NCBI RefSeq assembly: GCF_028858725.1
Contig: NC_084759.1
Coordinates: forward strand, 174,265,770 to 174,329,769
DNA: 64,000 nucleotides
Reading direction: 5' to 3'
Source: Colius striatus
Taxonomy: Eukaryota > Chordata > Aves > Coliiformes > Coliidae
The translations under genes were made by a program, and so were the position numbers. How positions within the stretch are numbered: position 1 is the stretch's first letter; each line of letters starts with the position of its first letter. Of this stretch, positions 1 through 10,076 are shown one piece after another. The notes beneath the pieces were generated by a model. The model was not told the origin of the DNA and did not search any database. It saw only the letters and a program-made list of their open reading frames with translations.

Positions 1-69
1 TTTTCTTGGGGAATGACAAAAAGCCCATCAGATTCTTACGACTACTTCCCGGTGACTTGTAGTGCCTAA
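1..69 (+). CDS. Possible C-terminal end of a gene cut by the window edge
   Basis: Frame 1 is open from the first base for 22 codons and ends in TAA at 67-69. It includes the peptide SPSDSYDYFPVTCSA. An AATAAA follows at 172-177 and the DNA then turns AT-rich, as at a gene end. The frame is too short to prove coding. If real, the gene is convergent with ATP23. In human, the gene beyond the 3' side of ATP23 is LRIG3 in convergent orientation, so LRIG3 is a synteny-based guess only; I did not recognise the peptide. Confidence 0.3.
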   Translation, partial: FSWGMTKSPSDSYDYFPVTCSA

Positions 70-171
70 ATTTAGCCATTTGAATTCAATTTGGTGTAAT
101 TGAAATGTATCTCTTGTTTTACCTGACATTTCTTGTTATGTAATTTAATTTTATACACATATTTTTTCTTA

Positions 172-177
172 AATAAA
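172..177 (+). terminator. Candidate poly(A) signal AATAAA
   Basis: AATAAA lies about 100 bases after the TAA at 67-69. It is the only support for reading 1-200 as the end of a transcript, and it could be a chance hexamer in AT-rich DNA. Confidence 0.3.
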
Positions 178-199
178 ATACATTTTTATATAGCTTAAT

Positions 200-1150
200 G
201 TACTCTTTATTACAAATGTCTCTTTCAGATGTCTTTGGAATATTTTTTTCCCAGCCTTTGATGGTGTTTGTCTATCAAAGATGCTAAAGAAAAGAAGTAG
301 CATCTTATCTGCTTGTATATTCTAGACTTGCCATAGTTTCTAGATTGGATAAAGCTTATTTCAGAGAGCAGATAACTGTACATATTCTAACAATGTGTTG
401 ATCAAAATGCAGTGTAAATGTAAACCACACACACACACACACACATACTCATTAGAGCAGAGCTTTGGTTAACAAGGTGTAATGAAGGGAAGGAATTGTC
501 TACCAGAATATGGGTAAGAAGTGTTATAAAAACCTCAGCATCATACACCATACTGACTAAAATGAAGATCTGAAAAGCACTAAAGTTTAAGTGAATATTA
601 TCACACAAGATTTTGCAGTTCCAAGGCATAATTGATCCTCAGAGGACTTTAGAAAACACAGAAGGTCTACCTAGGTTACTTCAAAGATGGGAAGCTTAGA
701 ATTCAATGTGTAATTTCATCTATGGGTATGTAGGGTATTATATCCTTTATTTTTTCAGTTTGGATATTCAATCATGTGATTATGTGAGTCACTGATGGAA
801 TCATCCCAAGAAAATAAGATTATAAAATCTCCATTTCAAATTCTGCAAAAATAGTTTTTGCACAGGTTTGGGGAATCTTGGCCAAGATATTACTTCCTCC
901 AAGACAAATAGGATGACTTTCTGAGGGATCTACATTAATGCTTATTTCTAGAAGCAATGGTACTTGTGGTAATGAATTATTCTACATCCGGGAATAAATG
1001 CAACCCTGTCATAATCCAACATGAAGAGAACAACTCAGGTTAGATCAGGTCTCTCGGGCACTGCTTGGATGCATTACTTTGTCCTTTGTGAGAACAGTGC
1101 TTACATTTGAATCTTTTCAAAGTGTTTGCTGCTGTTCAGGGAATGATGAC
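200..1150. other. Intergenic DNA without a recognised gene
   Basis: AT-rich sequence. Apart from a (CA)10 tract I see no repeat family, splice-flanked exon or RNA gene. The open frames here are short and look like chance. Confidence 0.6.
426..445. repeat. (CA)10 microsatellite
   Basis: Ten uninterrupted CA dinucleotides. Confidence 0.95.
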
Positions 1151-1700
1151 TGTGGTTGGCCAGATGAGAGGTGCCCACCAGATCACTCCATCACCCCCCT
1201 CCTCAGCAAGCCAGGGAGGGGAAAAAATAAGATGGAAGCCTCGTGGGTTCAGATAAAAGCAGTTTAATAAAGAAATAGCAAAGCCACATGGGTAAGAAGC
1301 AGAGTAAAGCAAATAAAGATGTTACTCTACTTCCCATCAGCAGCGACATCCGGCCACTTCCCAAGAAGCAGGGCTTTGGTACACAATAACGGTTGTTTTG
1401 GAAGGCCAAAGTGAATCACGCCTCCCATTTCTTGCTCCTCTTCCCTAGTTTATATTGCTGAGATGGCATCATATGGTATGGAATATCTCCTTGGTCAGCC
1501 TGGGTCAGCTGTCCTGGCCACAATCCCTCCCAAGATTGTGTCCACCCACAGCTACTGTTGAAGGTGGGGAAGAAATGCTGGAGGGACAGCCTTGATGCTT
1601 CACAAACAGTAGCGAAAACATTGATGTGCTATCAATACACATTTTTAGCTACTAACAGAAGGCACAGAACTACAAGGGCTGCTGTGGAAAACCATCACCA
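1151..1700 (-). mobile_element. Solo ERV LTR, minus orientation (ends approximate)
   Basis: Read on the minus strand it has the parts of a retroviral LTR: an upstream block, TATAAA (plus-strand positions 1449-1454), an ATTAAA poly(A) signal (1263-1268), and a CCCACGAGG-containing U5-like end finishing in CCAACCACA at 1151. The U5-like part resembles the last 130 bases of the LTRs at 57.7 and 61.1 kb in this window, so the families are related. The upstream end near 1700 is uncertain and I see no clean target duplication. No viral coding sequence is attached. Confidence 0.7.
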
Positions 1701-1861
1701 CCTCAGACCCAATCCAACAACACACTGATGGCTTTGCTCCAGACATGAGGAAAGAGTCTGTCTTTGCTATTGCCACCTTCATCCAGCTTGTTCCTGAGTG
1801 ACATCTTAGGAAAAGGCCCATTAGGCTGGAGACTCATGACTGAACTCTTCTTTAGTGAGTT
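1701..1861. other. Unassigned sequence between two opposed LTRs
   Basis: This 160-bp block separates a minus-strand LTR from a plus-strand LTR. It matches no other part of the window that I can see. It could be host DNA or a remnant of the element that carried the LTRs. Confidence 0.4.
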
Positions 1862-2922
1862 TGTGTGGCCAGGTTTCAGTAGCAAAGGGGGTACAGTGAT
1901 GATTTCTATGAGAAGCTGCTAGGAGCTTCCCCTATATCTGATAGAGCCAGGGCCAGTTGGATCTAAGATGGACCCACCACTGACCAAGGCAGAGCCAATT
2001 GGCAATGGAGGTAATGCCTCTGTGATCAATATCTTTGAGAAGGGGAAGAAGTTGCTGCAGATGCTAAACTGCATCAGCAGCAGAACGGAGTGAGAGTATC
2101 TCCACAGACACCAAGGTCAGTGAAGAAGGAGGGAGAGAAGGTGCACAAGCACTAGAAGAGAGAATCTCCTGTGAAGAGGAGAATCTGGGGAATTTGAGTG
2201 CAGCCCAGAGTGAGGCAGATCCTGCCTCTGCAGTCCATGGAGGCCATGGGGGAGCAGAGATCCACCTACAGCCTAGGGAGGACCCCACACCAGAGCAGAT
2301 GGATGCCTGAAGGAGACTGTGACCCTGTGGGAAGCCCATGCTGGAGCAAGCTCCTGGCAGGACCTGTGGACCCATGGAGAGAGGAGACCACATTGGACCA
2401 GGTTTGCTGGAGCAGTGTGTGCCTGAAGGACTGTTTTCCCCCATGGAAGAGACCCATGTTGGAGTAGTTTATGAAGAACTGTAGCCCATGGGTAGAACTC
2501 ACATTGGAGAAGTTCACAGAGAACTGTCTCCCATGTGAGGGACCCCACTGTACCAGAAGTGTGAGGAATCCTCCCCCTGAGAGGAAGCAACACCAGAGAC
2601 CATCTATGATGAACTGACAATGACTCCATTCTCCATCCTCCTGCGCTGCTGGTGGAGGGAGGAGGTAGAAATTCAGGTAGAAGTAGAGAGAGGTGTTTTA
2701 AGATTCAGGATTTATTTCTCATTTCCCTACTCTGTTTTGATTGATTGTTAATAAATCAAAATATATCCCCAAACTGAGCCTGTTTTGCCCATGATGGTAA
2801 TTGCCGAGTGATCTTCCTGCCCTTATCTCGACTCAAGTCTTTCACTGTATTTCTCTCTTCCCTGTCCAGTGTAGGAAGGGGAGTGGTAGAAAGGCTTTGG
2901 TGGGTACCTGGTACCATTTTTT
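1862..2922 (+). mobile_element. ERV-type LTR, family A, copy 1 (3' truncated)
   Basis: It begins TGTGTGGCCAGG and follows the full-length copy at 57683-58677 through most of its length. It has a block of GGAGCAG-centred modules (about 2290-2570, near 45-bp period), AATAAA at 2750-2755, then the CTGTTTTGCCCATGATGG and CCTTATCTCGACTC segments. It breaks off near GGTGGGTACCTGG, so the terminal CA end is lost. Orientation is taken from the poly(A) signal. The overlapping open frames in this GC-richer block are by-products of the repeat. Confidence 0.75.
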
Positions 2923-3204
2923 TTAGTCTGACTGAATTTTTTGTGAACAACACATGACTGGCAGGTCCTTGAGCTAAAGACCCAAGTTCTAGGTACTTGA
3001 TCTATAATTACACCTACAGCAGTAGATGAATTTGCCCTGAATGGCTTCTGACGCTTGAGGTAAGTGAGCAGAGCAACTCATATTGATATTTTCAAGGTTT
3101 TCAGATCTCCAGAGTGCAGGCATGCAAACTATCTCGCTGAAACATTCCGAAGTCCATGTTCATTCTTTATCCATGACTGGTAAATGCCTAACTATAAAAA
3201 ATCC
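2923..3204. other. Intergenic DNA between repeats
   Basis: No gene, RNA or recognised repeat seen. Confidence 0.5.
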
Positions 3205-3530
3205 TGACACTAGTAGTGTGCCCCGGGTATTGGTATGAGGGCCAATGCCATTTAACTTATTCATTAATAACTTAGAAGACAGAGTACTGCAACTGCTGAA
3301 AGTTTACAGGTATTACAAATGCTGAGGGGAGTGGCTGATACACCAGAGGTTTTTCATTCAGAGACCTTGACAGTGTAGAAAAGGCTTTGGTAGCCCTGGT
3401 TAGTGAACATCCACCTATATGCAAGCAACACAGCCTTGAAGTTAAGAAGGCAAATAGCCTTCTGGGTTGCATTAGGAAGAGCGTCACCAGCAGGCTGAGG
3501 AAGGTAATATTCCACTCTTCTCAGTCAAAT
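3205..3530 (+). mobile_element. CR1 LINE fragment (RT/linker region)
   Basis: Segments such as GTGTGCCCCGGGTATTGGTA, the run around TTCATTAATAACTTAGAAG, GGAGTGGCTGATACACCAGA and GCATTAGGAAGAGCGTCACC are diagnostic of the CR1 ORF2 reverse-transcriptase region. The frame is broken, so this is an old fragment. It lies downstream of ATP23. Confidence 0.7.
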
Positions 3531-4113
3531 TCCTAAAAAGCCAAAGGCTTTCATGTACCTGTAAATTCAACACTAGATGAATCGGTATCCCAAGAATTTC
3601 AGGACTTGCTCAAAAACAACTGTGGCAGTTGAATGAATTTTGGGTTTAGTCCTAGCTGTTAAATCTAAACCCAAGAGCTGTAGCTCAGGTGCCCATCTTT
3701 CAAAATGGAGTGATGAAGACCATCAAGCTTATAACTGTGTGTAAAAGATGGTGGAAATGTAAAAATTTTATGAAAATATTTACTCAGTAACAACAAAACT
3801 TTTAGAAACCAAGTCCTGTGCAGACTGAGCACAATCAAGTGTGCACTGAAATGTGCAGATCACAATTGGACAAGTTACTGGGTGTACTCAATGATCTTGC
3901 TGAAATAAAAGGTGAGAAAACATGATTTTTAGTCTTGTTCATTTACTTTGTTTACTTCCATGGAAGTTGGCTCCCAGAAAAAGTTTACAAAATTAGTTGA
4001 TACATATGCTAGAATTGCACTTTCCACCAGCACTGTGTGTGTAGACTGTAACTCACGATGCTACAGAGCAACCAGCAATTAACATAAATTTTTCACTGTC
4101 TGGTTTTTTTCCT
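3531..4113 (-). other. ATP23: ATP23 3' UTR and flanking DNA
   Basis: Sequence just beyond the ATP23 stop. No minus-strand AATAAA is visible. Two AGTAAA-type variants (plus-strand TTTACT at 3942-3947 and 3951-3956) could serve as a poly(A) signal. The true transcript end cannot be fixed from sequence alone. Confidence 0.4.
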
Positions 4114-4317
4114 TTACAAATTAGCATTATAGCGATCTCTGTTCTGAAAGTCTCTGTAAGCACGTTTTGCATCTGTTTTACTGTGCGGAATTCTTCCAAA
4201 AGGTTCCAGATCATTGAAGCAGGCATCAAAAACTTCATCCACCGCTTTTTCTGCCGTTTCTTTGCTAACATTTCTAACAGCCAGAATGGAACGAATTGCT
4301 CTGTCTCGTACACAAGT
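4114..4317 (-). CDS. ATP23: ATP23 coding exon 6 (terminal)
   Basis: 204 nt, residues 178-244 and TAA (4116-4114). It begins [16 protein letters not shown] and includes [18 protein letters not shown], the conserved C-terminal region of the family. Acceptor CACTTTAG. Confidence 0.95.
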   Translation of the reverse strand, partial: TCVRDRAIRSILAVRNVSKETAEKAVDEVFDACFNDLEPFGRIPHSKTDAKRAYRDFQNRDRYNANL

Positions 4318-7300
4318 CTAAAGTGGGAATTAAGATAAAGAAAGATCTGTCAGTACGATTTTATTTCCAGATTTTGTCAATACATATGCAGAAACTTTGC
4401 ATCACAGGAGAGTCAAATAACACCTCTAATAAGTACATTTTTATTCCATCCTGTGTTTACTATGTTTTCTATGTGCAAATAAACAATCATATGACTAAAA
4501 GACATTCCCTAGAACAAGGATTAAAATACAAATTGGTCTTTGTGGTAGGTATCAAGTGTTTTGTCATGGTTTATCAAGGAGCTGCTTTTGCTTGGTAACA
4601 GGGGGAGTGGGCTGCAGTGAAGACCAGCTAAAGAGTTCTCAGACTTTCCCCTGATTCTTGGGTTCACGTCCACCTCCAGCCCGGCTGGGCCAATTTGGCA
4701 CCTCTGCCATAACTATTTAAGGACGGGAATTTGAAGTGCTTGGGAGGAGGTGTAAGAGTGGTACAAGATGGAGGCGACCATGCAGATCCCACAGTCAGAG
4801 AGGAGGGAGGAAGGAGGAGCACCAGACCAGAGACCCCTCTGCAACCCAAGGCAAGAATGCAGGTTGTACCCCTGCAACCCATGGAGGGCAATGGCAGGAC
4901 TGAGAGCCACCAGCAGCTCCAGGTGAGTGCACCCAGACAGGCAAGAGACTGTGTGAGGAGGTGGCCATGGCACAGGCTGTGCTGGAGAGCCTGCGGGCCA
5001 CAGAGCAGACCCACACACGAGGCAGAGAGGAGCTGCAGCCTTTGGGATGAACACACATTAGAGTGGCCCATGCAGGGATGACAGGTGTGTGAGGTACCCC
5101 ACAGAGGAGCAGCGAGGACCTGTGAGGAGCCCACCTGTCCTGAGGAGAGACAAATGGCAGGAGCCATCAAGAACAGACTGACTGAAACCCCCATTCCTTG
5201 CTCCCCTGAGCCGTTCAGTGGGGGAGGAGATAAAGACACTAGGATCAAGGCTCGGGAAGAGGGGAGGAGTGGTGAGAAGGTGGTCTTAAAGGGCTGGTTG
5301 TACTCTTCATTGTTGTACCACTCTGTGTTAGTTTCTGTTGGTTATGTTTTGGGGTTTTATGGTTATGTTTTAGTTGCTGGTGGATTAAATTATTTTCTGT
5401 TTTCTTCCCCCAGCCCAGTAGCCTGGTCTGCTTTGTCCTGGACTTTAAGCGGCAATTAAGCCCTCCCTGCCCTTTAGCAATTCTCAGGTCTTTGGTACTT
5501 GACACTAATGGTGGTCTTTTGTCCCTTGATGGGCTTAAACCATGACATGTTTGCACAAGTTGACTTGGACACAGGGGGAAATATGTCAGAAAGAAACAGA
5601 TATAAATACCAGTTAGTACTTTTCCAATTGAAATGTCAAAAAACATAAATGAATGGCTCCTCTACTGACCTTCACTTTTGATACTTGTCTTTACAGAAAC
5701 TTTTGCTTACAGAGTTTTTCTACTAAAAGACAAAATGAGATGTAAACATTCCCAGCTACAAGCTAACTGCAATTCTAATGAGAGCAATTACTTGGGTTGC
5801 AACTTGTGGCATTCACTACTATTAAAAAAAAATATATATTTAAAACTCTGGTCATTCTCCTTCCTCCACTTACAGTGGGTAAGGTTTTATCCTATTTCCT
5901 GCAAACCCTAGTTTTTTGTTCCGTTCTTATTAACCATCCACTGTCTGTGGTAATGCTCTACAATACTCAGGAATTTCATTCCAAGTAAAACACCAAGGTG
6001 GAAAAAAATATATCATTAATCATTAAAGGTTCTTAAAGGTTAATGAAGAGAAAGCAGTAAGTCCACAGTATATACTTCCTTCTCTATTGTTTTCAACTAT
6101 GAAAGTGTAGAAGGCAGTGATCAAGTAGGTAAAGATGGCTCATAACAAATCAGTAGACCTTAACATCTACAGTCTTTACCTGATGGTGTCCTTTCAATCC
6201 AAATTTAAACCTGGCTATTTCATTCATCAGTGTACAGTCTCCACTGAGGTTAGCAGCTCGAATCTATTGAGGAAAAAGGCCACACAATCAGAGAAACACA
6301 CAGAAATACAAAGTCAAAAAAGATATAACAAACGTTTTTTCTTCAATATCTTTCTGATGTCTGCTAGTAGAAAATACTCCCAGGGCCACTTCTACTTACT
6401 AGGTACACGTTATTCTTCATATATCCACACTCTCAGCCTCAATGAACTGCAAAGTATTACTATAGAACATGTAAGCTTCTCCAGCGACCAAGTCTCATAT
6501 ATTCCCTAAGCTTATGAACTGCTAAATGAATATGGATAGTAATACTGTTTCCAATCTGTATCAGAAGCTCATACAAGAGTCAGGAAGAAAGGCAAATACC
6601 TTTCAAAGACCACAGCTGCAATATCAGAAGGGCAGTAACCCACCTTTAGGAAAAGCCACATTTAAATGAGTATGTATGTTTTAGCAACTTGTTAACTGTC
6701 TTGTCCTGTGCTTTATAATTTCTGTCTGCCAACTGTTCCACATCTACCTCCTCAGTTAGAAAATATAACTAAATCTAGGTTTCCTAAAATTAAGTCCCAG
6801 AATAAGAATACATGGAAAATATTAAATGTAAGAATTTAAAAGCCAATCATAAAAATTGTAAACACCATATAATAAGTATGAAAAGACCTGAGGTAAACAA
6901 TATCAGCAAGAGCAAGAACAAGCAAGTTTTACATATGTTCTCCAATCTTCTGTTTGAGGTTTACATGCTTTATTGTGCACTGTGTAAATGCTTAGACAAA
7001 AAAACCCATGATACTTAAAAATTCTGACTTATTGTATTCAGTTTATATGGCGATGTTCTAGCAGTGGAGGGTCTGCCAGGATGGCTTCTGTGAGATGAGA
7101 TAAGGGGCTGTCCTCATGCTAGACAGAGTTTCATCAGGTTCTAAAATGGCCCTTCCACTGGTCAAAGCTGAGCCCATCAGCAATATCAGTGGTATCTCTG
7201 TAACAACACATTAAAGAAAAATAAAAACCACTATATGGTAGCTGTGAGAAAAACCTGAAACGGCCCCAGAGACACCAAGACCAGTAAAGGAGGGAGAGAA

Positions 7301-9772
7301 GGTGCTCCAGCTGCCAGGGTAAAGATTCTGCAGCTACCTGTGGAGAAAATCATGATCCACAGGTTGTCTCCCTGCAGTCTATGAAGAAACACAGAAGAGC
7401 AGATATGCCCAGTGCAAGGACCCTAGTCCACAGCAGACAGACATGCACTGAAGGAAGCTGCAGCCAATGGAAAGCCCACACAGGAAGTTTTCCGTCAGGA
7501 ACTGTGGCCTGTGGGGGATCTACACTGGAGCAGCTCATTGTTGGACTGGACACTGTGGAAAGGATCCAAGCTGGAGCAGGTCTGGAAGAACAACAGCCTA
7601 TGGGGAAGACCCACACTGGAGCAGTTCATGAAGTACTGTATCCCAGAGGAAGGAGCTCACAGGAGTTATACAGGAACAGTATGAGGGGGAAGGAGCAGCA
7701 GAGATAAAGTATTATGAACTGACCACAGACCCCAACCAAAACAATCTAAACAAAAATAAGGTAACCATACTACTGTGATAACTACCTGACATATCAAGAT
7801 TTGCAGGGGTGCAAAAGAACCCTATAAACATATGATTAGAATAATAGAATAGGAGGAGTTGTAAGGGACCTTTAGAGACCATATAGTCCAAGCCTCCCGC
7901 AGAAGCAGGTTCAACTACATCAGGTCGCATACGAACATGTCCAGGTGGGTCTTGAAGACCTCCAAGTAAGGAGACTCCATATGTTTTCATCTCTAGTTAT
8001 GGTCACTTGTTAATAATCACTTCTTGTTATGATTACACTCACAATGATCATGTTCTACTTAATATGACACTACCTAATATTTGTAAAAATTAAATAACTT
8101 TTCTGAATTAAACTATTTAGGTTGATCTGACTGAAAAGACAAACTGCATTAACAAGATTAGATCAAATGTGTTCTGTGTAGCAACATGCCTACTTAAACA
8201 TGAAGCATCGCTAATAACTGTAAGTAATTAATATAGCAACAACATTAGAAGTACCTTAACTTACCTCTGAACACGCTAAGTGTTTGACATTTTTAAACCA
8301 GTCAACATGTGCACGGCAGTGATCAAAAGCATGAATCAATTCATGTGTAACCACCCGGTTCATATGTGATTGCTGGCGAATGTTGTTCTGACACAGAACA
8401 ATCTGCAGAAGAAGAGACAGATACAGGTAGTCTTTTGACCAAGTTTCAGTTTCTCCCTTACTTCTCAGAGACTCAGAACACATCACCTACAGCATTTACA
8501 CTCTTTAGATGAGTGTTTTCTAACATTAACAGCTTCGCCATTCTGCAGTGTGCTAGTTCCAATATCATGGAACATCTTTCATTTATCTTGTTTTCATGGT
8601 TAAGTAGCATTAGCAGATTTCATGCTAGTAAGAAAACACTACAAAAAAATTATCGTAGTCCTTTGAAAGTGGACAATATCCAGTGTGTACCTGAGATGTG
8701 GCAGAATCAAAACCTCCACTGACACAGCCATCACAGTTTTCACAAGAAAAGTGTCGGTCATTGAAGACAGTGCTGAAAGGCCCAAAGAAACCAGGTTTAA
8801 GAGAAGAATTTGAAAAAGACCAGTAATTCTATATAATATCAAAGTTACAGCATAGAATAAGATGAATCAGTTTACATACCAGCCAGACTGCTTCAGAGCC
8901 TCAAGAAGAAGTTGAGCATATGGATCTAGAAAGACATTGCTGCAATCAATTTCTCTAGACAAAAGCTTTGAACATTGTCTATAATCAAAATATAAAGATA
9001 GTCAAAAGAAAAAAAAAATCATGCTTTGTAGCATTTAACCCTAAAGCAATGCAACTCACATGTTACAGCTGAGGCTACGTAACATAGTACAGGTTCACGA
9101 CACATACAAAACTACTCAAGAATCAAGTAATTTTTGATATTATCAGTAATAGTCAGAAATAGAATAGTCTAGAAACTGCCACTAGGTTCAACAACATTCA
9201 CAGTCAACACTACAATGTGAAAAAGCAAAAACGAGCTAAAAATCGACAAATCCTCCGAAATTTTCCAAGATAAATAAATACGAGAGGGACCTTCTGTCAG
9301 GAAACAACGCACGTAGCGATTTCTGAACCGGTATTTTCTTTATCTTAACCGAAATCAGCGTGTTCTCCAAGCAGTAGCCCCATGTCGCCAAGGGCTTGGG
9401 CCCCGGCCGGCCGGACGCCCCGGGAAGCGACAGCGGCGGCAGAAGGGGAGCAGCTCTCGCCCCGGGACCCTACGGCCCAAGCTGGCCGCCGCTAGCCTCG
9501 GCGGGCCGTACCAGCGGGACGCAGGTGTCTCCGGCTCCACTCGGGCACCCTTCGCTGCGCCAGGGCCCGCTAGGGAGGGGGAGACGCTTACTCGTGTCTA
9601 GGGTCATCCTGAGCATCAGCTGGCACCTGTTGTGGAAGGTGAAAAGGCTGCGGACCAGGAAGCTCTGCGGCTTCTTGTTGCGGTCCGGGAAGAGCCGGTA
9701 GCCGAAGTCATCCTCCTCCTCTCCCTTCTCCTCGGCCGCGGCCGGTGGCGGGGCGGCCTCCCCGTGCTCCAT
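4114..9772 (-). CDS. ATP23: ATP23, mitochondrial inner membrane protease homolog (six coding exons)
   Basis: M76-family zinc metalloprotease of the mitochondrial intermembrane space. In yeast it matures the Atp6 precursor and assists assembly of the ATP synthase F0 sector; the vertebrate protein was also named XRCC6BP1/KUB3 as a Ku70-binding protein. Coding exons, in minus-strand order: 9772-9592, 8925-8880, 8772-8691, 8402-8265, 6263-6180, 4317-4114. They total 735 nt with all phases agreeing, giving 244 residues (human 246). The zinc motif HELIH is at residues 123-127 within [17 protein letters not shown], and paired cysteines lie at 86, 89 and 92. The start at 9772 has G at -3 and G at +4, and gives an N terminus of the family's usual length. 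Introns 4 and 5 carry ERV LTRs. The gene shares a CpG island with RPAP3. Confidence 0.96.
4562..5547 (+). mobile_element. Solo ERV LTR, family B, with intact 5-bp target duplication
   Basis: The 986-bp element starts TGTCATGGTTTA and ends TAAACCATGACA, a perfect 12-bp inverted terminus with TG...CA ends. It is flanked on both sides by the direct repeat TGTTT (4557-4561 and 5548-5552). On the plus strand it has CCAAT (4690-4694), a TATA-like TATTTAA (4714-4720) and ATTAAA (5384-5389) in the expected U3/R order. It sits in ATP23 intron 5, antisense to that gene. No gag, pol or env is attached, so it is a solo LTR left by recombination. Its coding-like frames are not genes. Confidence 0.9.
6180..6263 (-). 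CDS. ATP23: ATP23 coding exon 5
   Basis: 84 nt, residues 150-177, encoding [10 protein letters not shown] through FGLKGHHQ. Acceptor CTCAATAG, donor GTAAAG. Phase 0 at both ends. Confidence 0.95.
7060..7730 (+). mobile_element. ERV-type LTR, family A, copy 2 (degraded, 3' truncated)
   Basis: It follows the order of family A copy 1: the block around CTGTGAGATGAGATAAGGGG, then GCTGAGCCCATCAGCAA, GACACCAAGACCAGTAAAGG, and several TGGAGCAG modules (about 7510-7630). It stops before the poly(A) and U5-like end. It is diverged, with insertions and deletions, and lies in ATP23 intron 4, antisense to the gene. Confidence 0.65.
7836..7982 (-). mobile_element. CR1 LINE 3' end fragment
   Basis: The plus strand reads GGGACCTTTAGAGACCATAT, GCAGAAGCAGGTTCAACTAC, and GTCTTGAAGACCTCCAAGTA, which is the CR1 3' end in reverse. 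It ends at the AT-rich terminal repeat near 7840. It is the same 3' end type as the copy at 13.45 kb, and lies in ATP23 intron 4 in the sense direction. Confidence 0.85.
8265..8402 (-). CDS. ATP23: ATP23 coding exon 4 (catalytic HELIH)
   Basis: 138 nt, residues 104-149, phase 0 at both ends. It encodes [12 protein letters not shown] sequence and the zinc-binding HELIH (residues 123-127), then the near-invariant HCRAHVDW. Acceptor CTTCTGCAG, donor GTAAGT. This is the most conserved exon of the gene. Confidence 0.97.
8691..8772 (-). CDS. ATP23: ATP23 coding exon 3
   Basis: 82 nt encoding residues 76-103, including [18 protein letters not shown], the conserved cysteine-rich stretch before the catalytic domain. 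Acceptor CCTTTCAG, donor GTACAC. The preceding intron is only 107 bp (8773-8879). Confidence 0.94.
8880..8925 (-). CDS. ATP23: ATP23 coding exon 2
   Basis: A 46-nt micro-exon encoding [15 protein letters not shown], with acceptor TTTCTAG and donor GTATGT. It enters with one base carried over and leaves two bases that complete a Cys codon in exon 3. Confidence 0.92.
9592..9772 (-). CDS. ATP23: ATP23 coding exon 1
   Basis: Residues 1-60 plus one base. The N terminus is low-complexity (Ala/Pro then Glu-rich), followed by the conserved Phe- and Cys-containing stretch ending MTLDT. The donor is GTAAGC. The exon lies in the CpG island. Confidence 0.93.
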
Positions 9773-9949
9773 GGCCGTTCCCGCCGCTCCGCGAGCCTCT
9801 CGGCCACCGTCCCCGGCGGCGGCGGGGCGGCGGGGCGGAGCCGCGGCAGCGCCAATCGCCGCTCCGCGCCGCGCCGCGTGAGGCGGTAGGGCGTGGCCAG
9901 GCCGCGCGGCACGGCGCACCGCGGGCGGGGAGGCGAGACGGGGCAAAGC

Positions 9950-10076
9950 GCCCGTACCGTGCCCTCCGGCCCTGCCGCCGCGGGGCTGCGCGGGCGCGGC
10001 GCAGTCTGGGAGGAGGGCCGGCCGCGCGGGGAGGCTGTCTGGCGGTGGCGGCGGAGAGAGGCGGGCCGCGGCGGAG
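9950..10076 (+). other. RPAP3: Putative RPAP3 non-coding exon 1 (donor at 10077)
   Basis: The first RPAP3 codon is in an exon with an acceptor at 12361-12362, so an upstream 5' exon is required. The best donor seen in the CpG island is GCGGAG/GTGAGG at 10076/10077, giving a first intron of about 2.3 kb. The 5' end shown is arbitrary. Confidence 0.35.

Noticed and set aside
402-629. 75-codon minus-strand frame
   Set aside because: Its end is the translated CA microsatellite and the rest matches nothing.
2064-2629. Several overlapping open frames on both strands, up to 126 codons
   Set aside because: They all fall in the LTR family A copy. Their peptides reflect the 45-bp repeat modules and low stop density, and match no host protein I know.
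4664-5459. Open frames of 113-194 codons on both strands
   Set aside because: They lie wholly within the solo LTR bounded by TGTTT target duplications, so they are U3 sequence rather than genes.
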